From NCBI GenBank assembly GCA_958295715.1, contig OY282371.1:310001-374000 (forward strand): a stretch of DNA of 64,000 nt, given 5' to 3'. This DNA is from an uncultured Dehalococcoidia bacterium. GTDB lineage: Bacteria; Chloroflexota; Dehalococcoidia; Lucifugimonadales; GCA-2712585. Under the pieces are notes generated by a model. The model was not told where the DNA came from. It did no database searches and saw nothing but the letters and a program-made list of their open reading frames with translations. Both the position numbers and the translations under genes were made by a program. This document shows, piece by piece, positions 33,686 through 42,447 of this stretch. The stretch's first letter is position 1, and each line of letters starts with the position of its first letter.

Positions 33686-33747
33686 TTGACAACCTTCAAC
33701 CCGTTGGCTTAGGCTGACTCCTACTGTCGCGAGACGATGTTTCGCGG
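33686..33747 (+). promoter_or_regulatory. Promoter and 5' leader hairpin of SBP gene 1
   Basis: TTGACA (33686-33691), 18 bases, TAGGCT (33710-33715). The transcript would start near 33722 and immediately form an 8-bp stem (33728-33735 with 33739-33746) closed by a GAT loop, with one G-U pair. The same promoter and hairpin recur at 35844-35904 with changes that keep the pairing. A second -10-like TATAAT at 33774-33779 is present only in this copy. Confidence 0.65.
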
Positions 33748-33802
33748 CGTGGTTGCGCTATTTCGGCGCTGCATATAATAAAGTAAGCACGGAGGTGGAG
33801 GC

Positions 33803-35725
33803 GTGAAGCCCTTGCAACGGTTCAGGAGATGGCGGATATACGGGATACTGTCCGCCGTGGTTGTGCTAACCCTGGTGATAGTTGCCTGTGGCGGAGATGA
33901 CGCCACGGCCACCCCCACCCCAAGGCCGGCGGTGACGGCCATGCCGTCGACTCCGAGGGCAACGGCCATGCCGTCAACGCCCCGTCCCACGGCCATGGCG
34001 ACACCGAGGGCAACGGCGATGCCGTCAACGCCCCGTCCCACGGCCATGGCCACGGCGACTCCACGTCCCACGGCCATGCCGACGGCGATGCCGTCAACGC
34101 CCCGGCCGACGGCCATGCCCCGTCCCACCCCGACCCCCACACCCGCGATGGTGATGAGGGAGCCTGTGCAGCCGCGCCTACGGGTATCGATGTCCCCGCC
34201 CGGGGTGCAGGCGACGACCCATTGGAAGCTGGCGGGCTGGCAGAGCGCCCAAGGCCCCCTCTACTCCATGTACGACACCCTTCTTCACATCGACCGGTAC
34301 ACTGAAGAGTGGAAGCCTTACCTGGCCGAAAGCTGGACGGTGAGTCCCGACGCCAAGGAATGGACCTTCCGGCTGAAGCAGGGCATCCCCTTCTACCGGA
34401 ACAAGCAGCCCACCAACTACACGGTGACTGTGGCCGACGTCATCCACTCCTTTGAGATCAACTTCTTCCCGCCCTACCAGGCAGGAATCCCCGGGCTGGC
34501 GGTGAATTCCACCACGGACCCGCGCCACTTCGACGTTAAGAGCGACCACGAGTTTGTGTGGAAGCTGGACAAGCCGTCTCTGACCTGGGGCTACTGGAGC
34601 ACCGACGACCGCCGGGGCGTGGCCAGCAAGGCCTACTGGGACGACGTTGGCGAGGAGGCCTACATAGAAGACCCCATCGGCACCGGGCCTTTTACCTACG
34701 TTGACTTCGCCATTAACCAGGGGTTGTTGGTGGAGCGGGTGGAGAACCACTACCGCAAGACGCCGGAGTTCCACGAGCTTCAATTCTTCTACGTCCCTGA
34801 GGAGGCCACCCGGTCGGCCATGCTCTACACCAACGAGGCCGACATATCCGCCATATCCAGGGCCCTCCACGAGCAGGCGACCTCCAGGGGATATCAGGTG
34901 GTGAACAGCACCACCCCCAGCCTCTACACCTTCATGTTCATAGGCGGGATGTTCGACGCCGCCCGGCCCGACGGCTACGGCAAGGTCGTTCCCGACTTTG
35001 TGGTGGACGAGGCCAGCCCCATGCGTATAAAGGAGGTCAGGGAGGCCCTGAATCTGGCCATTAACCGGAACGAACTGAACAGCGTGTTCTTCAATGACCA
35101 GGCCGTTCCCACCACCCGGTGGGCCTTCCCGCCCACTTGGAGCCATAGCGACCCCACGTGGACGCCCTACCCCTACGACCCCGACCGGGCCAGGCAGTTG
35201 ATATCGGACGCCGGATACCCCAACGGCTTCGAGATGGAGGTCTACGTGCCCAGCGCCATTACGGGGCTGCCGGAGGCCGGCGAGATGTCTGAGGTTATCG
35301 CCCAGTACTTTGAGCAGATAGGCCTCGACGTGGTCCTGAGGCCCATCAACACGGCCCAGATGTCCTCGATTCCGAGGAACCGGGAGTACTCCCGAGGCGT
35401 AATGCAGACCCGGTTCGGGCCGCCGGGCCGGGGCGACCTCGTCCGCCACTTCAAGAACAACGTCAACTGGCGCCAGGAGTGGCAGCAGCACCAGGAGATC
35501 TACGACTTCGTTGACCGGCTCGAGGCCGCCAGCGACTGGCCGACCCTTGACGCCATTGAGGTTGAGGCGGCCAACTGGGCGGCAGACAACCACCTGATAA
35601 TCCCCCTGTTTTGGGTAGTGGGACAGGTGGTGGTCAACCCCGACGTGGTGGCCAGCTACGAGTCCCGCCACCTGCACATGGGACCCTCCCGCCATCACGA
35701 GTACACGGTGCCCGTCTACAGGTAG
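33803..35725 (+). CDS. ABC transporter substrate-binding lipoprotein, family 5 (copy 1)
   Basis: A 640-residue protein starting with GTG after GGAGGTGGAGGC. A lipoprotein signal (hydrophobic 13-30, then V-I-V-A-C-G-G) is followed by about 75 residues of low-complexity linker built from repeats such as T-A-M-P-S-T-P-R-P. Then comes a full SBP_bac_5 domain (E-E-W-K-P-Y-L-A-E-S-W-T near 170, Y-P-Y-D-P-D-R-A-R-Q-L near 450). Such proteins bind peptides, opines, sugars or other small solutes for ABC import. No permease or ATPase gene is near. It is an almost identical sister of the next gene, differing at scattered residues only. Confidence 0.92.
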   Translation: MKPLQRFRRWRIYGILSAVVVLTLVIVACGGDDATATPTPRPAVTAMPSTPRATAMPSTPRPTAMATPRATAMPSTPRPTAMATATPRPTAMPTAMPSTPRPTAMPRPTPTPTPAMVMREPVQPRLRVSMSPPGVQATTHWKLAGWQSAQGPLYSMYDTLLHIDRYTEEWKPYLAESWTVSPDAKEWTFRLKQGIPFYRNKQPTNYTVTVADVIHSFEINFFPPYQAGIPGLAVNSTTDPRHFDVKSDHEFVWKLDKPSLTWGYWSTDDRRGVASKAYWDDVGEEAYIEDPIGTGPFTYVDFAINQGLLVERVENHYRKTPEFHELQFFYVPEEATRSAMLYTNEADISAISRALHEQATSRGYQVVNSTTPSLYTFMFIGGMFDAARPDGYGKVVPDFVVDEASPMRIKEVREALNLAINRNELNSVFFNDQAVPTTRWAFPPTWSHSDPTWTPYPYDPDRARQLISDAGYPNGFEMEVYVPSAITGLPEAGEMSEVIAQYFEQIGLDVVLRPINTAQMSSIPRNREYSRGVMQTRFGPPGRGDLVRHFKNNVNWRQEWQQHQEIYDFVDRLEAASDWPTLDAIEVEAANWAADNHLIIPLFWVVGQVVVNPDVVASYESRHLHMGPSRHHEYTVPVYR

Positions 35726-35753
35726 CCGCACACCCAAAAGACTAGCCGTTAAC

Positions 35754-35783
35754 GCAGGCGCCCTCCAACCGGAGGGCGCCTGC
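35754..35783 (+). terminator. Terminator of SBP gene 1
   Basis: GCAGGCGCCCTCC and GGAGGGCGCCTGC form a perfect 13-bp stem with an AACC loop, 28 bases after the stop. A T-rich tail (TTGTCGTTT) follows. Confidence 0.85.
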
Positions 35784-35843
35784 TTGTCGTTTGGAACCCC
35801 GAATTTCCTGGCGGGGATGCGGGCAATATCCCTAAAGTTGCTA

Positions 35844-35904
35844 TTGACAATCTCCAACCCATTGGCTTAGGCTGACTCCAACAGTTGCGAAACGAGGTTT
35901 CGTG
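35844..35904 (+). promoter_or_regulatory. Promoter and 5' leader hairpin of SBP gene 2
   Basis: TTGACA (35844-35849), 18 bases, TAGGCT (35868-35873), then an 8-bp stem (35886-35893 with 35897-35904) with a GAG loop. Compared with copy 1 two Watson-Crick pairs became G-U and one G-U became A-U, so all eight pairs are kept. This suggests a functional leader hairpin or a palindromic operator. Confidence 0.65.
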
Positions 35905-35955
35905 GCGTAGTTGTGCTAATTCAGCGCTAAATTTTGTAAACACGGAGGTGGAGGC

Positions 35956-37878
35956 GTGAAGCGCTTGCAACGGTTCAGAAAGTGGCGGATATACGGCTTA
36001 CTGTCCGCCGTGATGGTGCTGACTCTGGTGATAGTCGCCTGTGGCGGAGATGACGCCACGGCCACTCCCACCCCAAGGCCGGCGGTGACGGCCATGCCGT
36101 CGACTCCGAGGGCCACGGCCATGCCGTCGACCCCACGGCCAACGGCCATGGCGACACCGAGGGCAACGGCCATGCCGTCAACCCCACGGCCCACGGCCAT
36201 GGCGACGGCGACTCCCAGGCCAACGGCCATGCCGACGGCGATGCCGTCAACCCCACGGCCGACGGCCACGCCCCGTCCCACCCCGACCCCCACGCCCGCG
36301 ATGGTGATGAGGGAGCCCGTGCAGCCGCGTTTGAGGGTATCGATGTCCCCGCCCGGCGTGCAGGCGACGACCCATTGGAAGCTGGCGGGCTGGCAGAGCG
36401 CCCAAGGCCCCCTCTACACGATTTACGACACGCTAATCCACTTGGACAGGTACACCGAGGAGTACACGCCCTACCTGGCCAACAGTTGGGAAATTAGCTC
36501 CAACGCCAGGGAATGGACCTTCACGCTGAAGGAGAACATCCCCTTCTACCGGAACAAGCAGCCGACCAACTACACCATGACGGTGGCTGACGTCATCCAC
36601 TCCTTTGAGATCAACTTCTTCCCGCCCTACCAGGCAGGAATCCCGGGGCTGGCCGCCCAGTCCACCACGGACCCGCGCCACTTCGACGTGAAGAATGACT
36701 ACGAGTTTGTGTGGAAGCTGGACAAGCCGGACCTCACCTGGGGCTACTGGATGAGCGACGACCGCCGGGGCGTGGCCAGCAAGGCCTACTGGGACGACGT
36801 TGGCGAGGAGGCCTACATAGACGACCCCATAGGAAACGGCCCCTTCACCTACGTTGACTTCGCCATTAACCAGGGGTTGTTGGTGGAGCGGGTGGAGAAC
36901 CACTACCGCAAGACGCCGGAGTTCCACGAGCTCCAGTTCTTCTACGTGCCTGAAGAGGCCACCCGGTCGGCCATGCTCTACACCAACGAGGCCGACATCG
37001 TGAGCATAGCCAGGTCCCTCCACAGCCAGGCGACGGCTAGGGGATACCGGATTGTGAACAGCACCACCCCAAGCTCCTACACCTTCATGTTCATAGGCGG
37101 GATGTACGACGCCGCCCGGCCTGACGGTTACAGCAAGATAGTTCCCGACTTCGTGGTGGACGAGGAAAGCCCGATGCGGATAAAGGAGGTCAGGGAGGCC
37201 CTGAACCTGGCCATTGACCGGAACGAGATTAACGAGGTGTTCTTCGAGAGCCAGGCCGTTCCCACCACCCACTGGGCCTTCCCGCCCTGGTGGCAGCACA
37301 CCGACCCCTCCTGGTCGGCCTACCCCTACGACCCCGACCGGGCCAGGGAGTTGCTGACAAACGCCGGATACCCCAACGGCTTCGCGATGGAGGTCTACGT
37401 GCCGCCTCCGATTACCGGTCTGCCGGAGATAGGCGAGATATCCGAGGTTATCGCCCAGTACTTCGAGCAGGTAGGCTTGGACGTGACGCTGAGGCCCATC
37501 AACTCGGCCCAGCAGAGTTCCATTCCAAGGAACCGGGAGTACTCGCGAGGCGTAATGCAGACCCGGTTCGGACCTCCGGGCCGCGGCCAGTTGGTTCGCC
37601 ACTTCAAGAACAACGTCAACTGGCGCCAGGAGTGGCAGCAGCACCAGGAGATCTACGACTTCGTTGACCGGCTTGAGGCCGCCAGCGACTGGCCGACCCT
37701 TGACACCATTGAGGTAGAAGCGGCCAACTGGGCGCGCGACAACCACCTGATGGTTCCTCTGTTCTGGATTGTGGGCCAGGTGGTGGTCAACCCGGACGTG
37801 GTGGCCAGCTACGAGTCCCGCCACTTGCACATGGGACCCTCCCGCCATCACGAGTACACGGTGCCCGTCTACAAATAG
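35956..37878 (+). CDS. ABC transporter substrate-binding lipoprotein, family 5 (copy 2)
   Basis: A 640-residue protein that aligns end to end with the previous one: same lipobox (V-I-V-A-C-G-G), same Pro/Thr linker made of T-A-M-P-S-T-P-R-P units, same SBP_bac_5 domain. Differences cluster in the domain (for example I-Y-D-T-L-I-H-L-D-R for M-Y-D-T-L-L-H-I-D-R, and P-P-W-W-Q-H-T-D for P-T-W-S-H-S-D), which might shift ligand choice. The offset between the two promoters is 2158 bases. The duplication includes promoter, leader and terminator, so each copy is its own transcription unit. Confidence 0.92.
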   Translation: MKRLQRFRKWRIYGLLSAVMVLTLVIVACGGDDATATPTPRPAVTAMPSTPRATAMPSTPRPTAMATPRATAMPSTPRPTAMATATPRPTAMPTAMPSTPRPTATPRPTPTPTPAMVMREPVQPRLRVSMSPPGVQATTHWKLAGWQSAQGPLYTIYDTLIHLDRYTEEYTPYLANSWEISSNAREWTFTLKENIPFYRNKQPTNYTMTVADVIHSFEINFFPPYQAGIPGLAAQSTTDPRHFDVKNDYEFVWKLDKPDLTWGYWMSDDRRGVASKAYWDDVGEEAYIDDPIGNGPFTYVDFAINQGLLVERVENHYRKTPEFHELQFFYVPEEATRSAMLYTNEADIVSIARSLHSQATARGYRIVNSTTPSSYTFMFIGGMYDAARPDGYSKIVPDFVVDEESPMRIKEVREALNLAIDRNEINEVFFESQAVPTTHWAFPPWWQHTDPSWSAYPYDPDRARELLTNAGYPNGFAMEVYVPPPITGLPEIGEISEVIAQYFEQVGLDVTLRPINSAQQSSIPRNREYSRGVMQTRFGPPGRGQLVRHFKNNVNWRQEWQQHQEIYDFVDRLEAASDWPTLDTIEVEAANWARDNHLMVPLFWIVGQVVVNPDVVASYESRHLHMGPSRHHEYTVPVYK

Positions 37879-37905
37879 CCGGGTAGCACAAAGACTGACT
37901 ATGAA

Positions 37906-37937
37906 GACAGGCGCCCTCCAAACGGAGGGCGCCTGTC
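37906..37937 (+). terminator. Terminator of SBP gene 2
   Basis: GACAGGCGCCCTCC and GGAGGGCGCCTGTC form a perfect 14-bp stem around a four-base loop, followed by GGGTTTTA. It is the counterpart of the terminator at 35754-35783; outer pairs differ but stay paired. Confidence 0.85.
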
Positions 37938-37992
37938 GGGTTTTAGAACCTTTATAGCTGTAGGTGACTTGGCAAAAACTAGGAGGTGAAGC

Positions 37993-39825
37993 ATGAGGAT
38001 TCCCAGAATCAAAGCTAGTTGGCGAGTCTTCGGCCTGATGGCGTCGGTGGTGGCCATGACGCTGTTCATCCTTGCCTGCGGGGGTGACGCCACGCCCACT
38101 CCCGCCCCTAGTCCAACGGCGATGCCGTCAACCCCGCGGCCCACTGCCATGCCTACCGCGATGGCTACGGCGACGCCGCGACCCACGGCGATGGCCACGG
38201 CGACACCAAGACCAACGGCCATGCCCACCGCCACCGCGGCGCCCACGCCGAGGCCGACGCCGACCCCGGCGCCGCAGCCCGTGGCATCCAGGATTGTGGT
38301 GGCCATGCAGCCCATGCCGATTCAGGACACCCTGCCCCGGAAGGCGGGCTTTGGCGGCGTGATTCACATTCGCCCCGCCTTCGACTTCCTCATCGGCAAC
38401 GAGCGGGTCACTCAGGAGTTCCAGCCCCAGTTGGCCAAGAGTTGGGGCCTTAGCCCCGACGGCAGGACCTGGTCCTTCCAACTCCAAGAGGGCGTGTTCT
38501 TCAACGACGCTCCCGGCTGGACGGGTGTTGAGTTCACCGCCGATGACGTTATTCACACCTGGAGACAGGACACCATGGAGGACGCGGCCCTCACCGGGTC
38601 CGTCTTCTGGAAGCGGTGGCTCCCCGACGAGAGCCACTTCGACGTGAAGGGTCCCTATGAGCTTGACATGAACCTCAGCGAACCGGAACCCATCCTCGAC
38701 TTCTGGGCCTCGGAACTGACCTTCGTAATCCAGAGCGAGGACTATTGGAACGCCGTGGGCGACGATGGCTACAGCGACCATCCCGTGGGCACCGGGGCCT
38801 TCAGCTACGTGAACCACGAGACCAACTCCCACTTCCTCTACGAGAAGGTGGAAGACCACTGGCGAAAGACGGCCGAGATGGACGAGTTGGAGTTTCGCCT
38901 GGTGAGGGAGCCGGCCACCCGCGAAGCCCTGCTGCTCACCAGAGAGGCCCAGATGTCCATAGTCTCCAGCACGGTGGACGGGGTGCAGCGCATCCGGGAC
39001 AGGGGATTTAGGGTTATTCGCAGCACTCAGCCTTCCAACATGGTTGAGTTCCACTTCGGCGGCCAGTTCTACAAGATACCCGAAGGCTCCGACGCCATGC
39101 TGAATCCCAACAACCCCCTGACCAAGACGGCGGTCAGGCGGGCCCTGAACATCGCCATCAACCGCGACGAGTTGAACGACGTCTTCTACGGCGGCGAGAT
39201 GGCGTTCATGCCCGTGACCCACATCTTCCCCGTGTCCGACTACGGGTTCAAGCCCAAGTTCGCCCCATACCCGTACGACCCCGACGAGGCCCGGCGTCTC
39301 ATAGCTGAGGCGGGATACCCCAACGGCTTCACGCTGGAGGTCAAGTTCGGCGCCTCGACCAACATCCCGGAGATTGGGGACGTTACGGAGGCGGTGGCCA
39401 ACTACTGGCAGGCCGTCGGCGTTGAGATTGACTCCGTAGACGCCACCGATAACCTCTGGACCCAGATGAAGGAGTACTCCCTGGACCAGGGCGTGGCCAT
39501 GATGACCTTCGGGCGGGTGTCCCACAAGCTACAGGTGGTGCTTAACTTCAAGACCCCGGCCCACATAGACCAGAACTTCACCTCGCACACCTTCGACCAT
39601 GACGACATGGACAGGCTTATTAGGGAGTTTGAGGTGACCATCAATAAGGATGAGCGGGTCCGGCGCATGGAGGAGCTTGGCGACTACTTCTACGACAACT
39701 ACATCACCGTGCCCCTCTTCTGGTACTTCACGACCTTCGCGCTGGATCCCAGCGTTATTGAGGAGTACCTTGGCCTGCGCTCCGGCACAGTGAAGTGGGA
39801 GTACGCCAACCTGGTGTACCAGTAG
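37993..39825 (+). CDS. ABC transporter substrate-binding lipoprotein, family 5 (third paralogue)
   Basis: A 610-residue lipoprotein with lipobox L-F-I-L-A-C-G-G, a Pro/Thr/Ala linker (repeats of P-R-P-T-A-M-A-T-A-T) and an SBP_bac_5 domain (Q-L-A-K-S-W-G-L-S-P-D-G near residue 145; Y-P-Y-D-P-D-E-A-R-R-L near 430). It is clearly more distant from copies 1 and 2 than those are from each other. AGGAGGTG precedes the ATG. It may bind a different ligand, and again no transporter channel gene follows. Confidence 0.9.
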   Translation: MRIPRIKASWRVFGLMASVVAMTLFILACGGDATPTPAPSPTAMPSTPRPTAMPTAMATATPRPTAMATATPRPTAMPTATAAPTPRPTPTPAPQPVASRIVVAMQPMPIQDTLPRKAGFGGVIHIRPAFDFLIGNERVTQEFQPQLAKSWGLSPDGRTWSFQLQEGVFFNDAPGWTGVEFTADDVIHTWRQDTMEDAALTGSVFWKRWLPDESHFDVKGPYELDMNLSEPEPILDFWASELTFVIQSEDYWNAVGDDGYSDHPVGTGAFSYVNHETNSHFLYEKVEDHWRKTAEMDELEFRLVREPATREALLLTREAQMSIVSSTVDGVQRIRDRGFRVIRSTQPSNMVEFHFGGQFYKIPEGSDAMLNPNNPLTKTAVRRALNIAINRDELNDVFYGGEMAFMPVTHIFPVSDYGFKPKFAPYPYDPDEARRLIAEAGYPNGFTLEVKFGASTNIPEIGDVTEAVANYWQAVGVEIDSVDATDNLWTQMKEYSLDQGVAMMTFGRVSHKLQVVLNFKTPAHIDQNFTSHTFDHDDMDRLIREFEVTINKDERVRRMEELGDYFYDNYITVPLFWYFTTFALDPSVIEEYLGLRSGTVKWEYANLVYQ

Positions 39826-39887
39826 GAAGGAACCCGGTGAAGGCTCGCCGGCGGGCGGGCTAAGCCGGCGCCTAGAACGCTTAGGAC

Positions 39888-39920
39888 AGGAAGGCGGGGG
39901 AACCGTTCCCCCGCCTTCCT
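39888..39920. terminator. Terminator between SBP gene 3 and a convergent dehydrogenase
   Basis: AGGAAGGCGGGGG pairs perfectly with CCCCCGCCTTCCT around a seven-base loop (AACCGTT). The hairpin touches the stop codon of the convergent gene at 39921, so it can serve both directions. Confidence 0.8.
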
Positions 39921-41021
39921 CTATTCCACCTTAAGCCGTTGGCCCGTTTCCGAAGATTTCTCCACCGTTTGCAGGAGGCGATGGACCTTGACCGCGCGCC
40001 GGAAGTCGGGTTGGGCGGGGTTGCCCGTCCGGATGGCTTCAGCCAGCCGCCGGAACATCTGGGCTACGTTGAAGGCCGGCCCCTCCGGGACGTCTTTGGG
40101 AACCCAGGCGAGTCTATCCGGCGTTGGCACGTCGCGCAGGCCGGCCTCGGTCCTCTTGCCGCCCTTCAGTCGCGGGCGCACGATCTGCGGGTAGCTGTCG
40201 GATGAAGCCACCAGGGTTCCCTCAGAGCCGTAGACCTCCATGTTCCACCCGCTCCCGAACCAGGGCACGTAGGCAACCGCAGCGGAAACCGCCGCCCCGT
40301 TGACCAGCTTGCCGGCTATGAGGATATGGTCGGGAGACGTTACGTCCACGCTGGTGGCCGTGTCCTCCACCCAACGGGTCTTCAACTCGGTGGTGACTTG
40401 GCTGGAGACCTCCCGGAAGTCGCCGACGCAGAAGGCCAAGGCGTCGAGGGTGTGGCCGCCGCCGATGGATAGGGCGTGGGCCCCGTTGCTCCTGTCCGCC
40501 TCCCACGCGCTGTTTGACTGTAGGTGTATGGTTCCCCCCACGAAGGTGGTCATGGAGCAGCTGAGCGTTTGGCCCAGGTATCCCTCATCCACCAGTTCCT
40601 TGAGGCGCAGCAGAACGGGGTCGCACTGGGCCTGCAACCCCACCATGTGATGGACGCCCTTGGCTTCAGCCGCGGCGGTCATGGCCTCGGCCTGGGCCAA
40701 GTCCACGCCCAAGGGCCACTCGCAAAAGACGTGCTTGCCGGCTTCTAAAGCGGCCATGACCATGTCGTGGTGCCAGGGGACGCGAACGGATATGGAAACC
40801 AGGTCCACCTCCGGGTGGCTCACCAACCGGGCGTAGTCGTGAAAGGCGAGGGGGACGCCGTAATGCTTTGCCGCGGCCTCGGCCGTTTCCGGGCGGCTGG
40901 TGCACAGGGCCGTGACCTGGTACTCGGGGAGGTTGAGGAGGGCGGGGAAGTGGGCCCGGCCCGCCCACCCGTAGTTGGGGTTGGCCCCGACGATTCCTAC
41001 GCGGATCTTTTCAGGCGTCAT
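39921..41021 (-). CDS. Gfo/Idh/MocA family oxidoreductase
   Basis: A 366-residue protein. The N-terminal Rossmann fold shows I-R-V-G-I-V-G-A-N-P-N-Y-G-W, and the family motif E-K-P is varied as C-E-W-P-L-G near residue 100. The C-terminal domain is the usual beta-sheet dimer part. Members oxidise or reduce sugars, inositols and related compounds with NAD(P). The substrate cannot be read from sequence. AGGAGC precedes the ATG. It is 45 bases downstream of an amidohydrolase on the same strand and likely shares its transcript. Confidence 0.87.
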   Translation of the reverse strand: MTPEKIRVGIVGANPNYGWAGRAHFPALLNLPEYQVTALCTSRPETAEAAAKHYGVPLAFHDYARLVSHPEVDLVSISVRVPWHHDMVMAALEAGKHVFCEWPLGVDLAQAEAMTAAAEAKGVHHMVGLQAQCDPVLLRLKELVDEGYLGQTLSCSMTTFVGGTIHLQSNSAWEADRSNGAHALSIGGGHTLDALAFCVGDFREVSSQVTTELKTRWVEDTATSVDVTSPDHILIAGKLVNGAAVSAAVAYVPWFGSGWNMEVYGSEGTLVASSDSYPQIVRPRLKGGKRTEAGLRDVPTPDRLAWVPKDVPEGPAFNVAQMFRRLAEAIRTGNPAQPDFRRAVKVHRLLQTVEKSSETGQRLKVE

Positions 41022-41065
41022 CTTGCTCCTGCCTTGGTTAGGATGGGGCCGCGAGGCGGGCAGGT

Positions 41066-42277
41066 CTAGCGGATGCGCCTGCCACCCTGGAAGACGGCCC
41101 AGATGTTCCGCAGGGCCGCCATGTCGTACATGGGGTCGCCGTCAACGAGGATTAGGTCCGCCAGCTTGCCGACCTCAATGGTGCCGACCTGGTCTAGGGT
41201 GCCGGTTAGCTCCGCGGCCAAGCTGGTGGCGGCCTTGATAGCGTCCATAGGCTCCATGCCCGACTGGGTTAGCAGCTCCATTTCGCGGACTAGCGTCCCG
41301 TGGCGTACCGGGGCGCCGCCGGCGTCGGTGCCGGCGACTATCTTGACGCCGTGCTTCAGGCACCGCTTGACGCTGGCTATAGACGAGTCGCGTTGGGCCT
41401 CGTAGCGCGCCAACTCCTCCTTGGGAAGGCCCCACCGGGCGGCGGCCCTCACGGGGTAGTCCCAAGTCGACTGGGTGGGGGTGTGATAGGTTCCCTTCTC
41501 GGCCATTAGCTTGGCCGTGTCCTCGTCGATGTGGGTGCCGTGCTCAATGGAGTCGATGCCGGCCTCCACCGCCTGCCTGGCGCCGTCAAACACCCCGGGC
41601 GTGTCCTCCGGCCTGGCGTACCAGCAGTGGGCGGCGGCCTTCAGCCCGGCTTCGTGGGCCATGTCGGCCACCAGCTTGGCCACCTCGAATCCCAGGGTGG
41701 CGTAGCCCGTGCCGTCTTCGTGCTCCCCCGTGGCGCCGACTTTGATGAGTCCGGCGCCCTGGGCTATCTGCTCCTGGATAACGTCGCGCATCTGCTCGAG
41801 GGTCGTAACCGTCCGCATGTTCGCGCCGGGCCAGGTGGTGGGAAACTGTATCCACTGCCCCGACGCGGTGATGCGGGGGCCGGGGATGGAGCCGGCGGCC
41901 ACGGCGCGGGCCAAGGTGATGCTGATGCCGTGGGGCGAGCCCACGTCGCGGGCGGAGGTCTGGCCCGCCATGAGGGAACGGCGGGCGTTGGCCGCGGCCC
42001 TTCCAAACAGCACGTCCCGGTTGTCGGACTCCTGGCTCATAATGCGGACGCCGTATCTGCCGCCGTCGCCGCAAAAGTGCTCGTGGCAGTCAAGAGTTCC
42101 GGGCATCAGGGTCAGGTCCTGGCCGTTAATCTCCTCGTAGTGGGGGCGTTTGAAGGAGGAAACGGCGCCTTCCCCAATCCAGGCTATAACGCCATCCTCC
42201 ACCACCACGTTAACGGAGGGCGTCGGCCGGGGTTCCTTTCCATCAATGAGGTTAACGTTTCGAATCAGCAGGTTCAT
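41066..42277 (-). CDS. Imidazolonepropionase-like amidohydrolase (PF01979)
   Basis: A 403-residue protein. Motifs of the superfamily in order: the HxH-type D-C-H-E-H near residue 60, a Lys in L-I-K-V-G-A-T-G-E-H that may be carbamylated, A-A-H-C-W-Y near 200, S-I-E-H-G-T-H near 230, and the last Asp in V-A-G-T-D-A-G-G. These enzymes open cyclic amides or cleave peptides with two metal ions. The ATG at 42277 is taken as start; an in-frame codon 21 bases earlier has no family support. The substrate is unknown. Confidence 0.87.
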   Translation of the reverse strand: MNLLIRNVNLIDGKEPRPTPSVNVVVEDGVIAWIGEGAVSSFKRPHYEEINGQDLTLMPGTLDCHEHFCGDGGRYGVRIMSQESDNRDVLFGRAAANARRSLMAGQTSARDVGSPHGISITLARAVAAGSIPGPRITASGQWIQFPTTWPGANMRTVTTLEQMRDVIQEQIAQGAGLIKVGATGEHEDGTGYATLGFEVAKLVADMAHEAGLKAAAHCWYARPEDTPGVFDGARQAVEAGIDSIEHGTHIDEDTAKLMAEKGTYHTPTQSTWDYPVRAAARWGLPKEELARYEAQRDSSIASVKRCLKHGVKIVAGTDAGGAPVRHGTLVREMELLTQSGMEPMDAIKAATSLAAELTGTLDQVGTIEVGKLADLILVDGDPMYDMAALRNIWAVFQGGRRIR

Positions 42278-42447
42278 AATGCAGGCTGCGCCTCCCACGC
42301 CGGGACGGGTATTTGCTTCGTAGGGGCGATTGTAGCTTGGAGTCGGTAGAGGGTCAACCGCGAGGGGGATGGGGCGGCATAAAATAAATGTTGCCCAACG
42401 CCTGCATGTCTAGTATAGTTCAAAAACCAAACTGTGGAGAGAGGATT

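Noticed and set aside
33900-34150. Minisatellite in the SBP linker taken as a non-coding repeat
   Set aside because: The repeats stay in frame and encode the Pro/Thr linker of a complete lipoprotein, and the same holds for three paralogues.
36433-37851. 472-residue antisense frame in SBP copy 2 (a similar one lies in copy 1)
   Set aside because: The coding strand has an intact lipoprotein and SBP_bac_5 domain; the antisense frame is a product of high GC codon bias.
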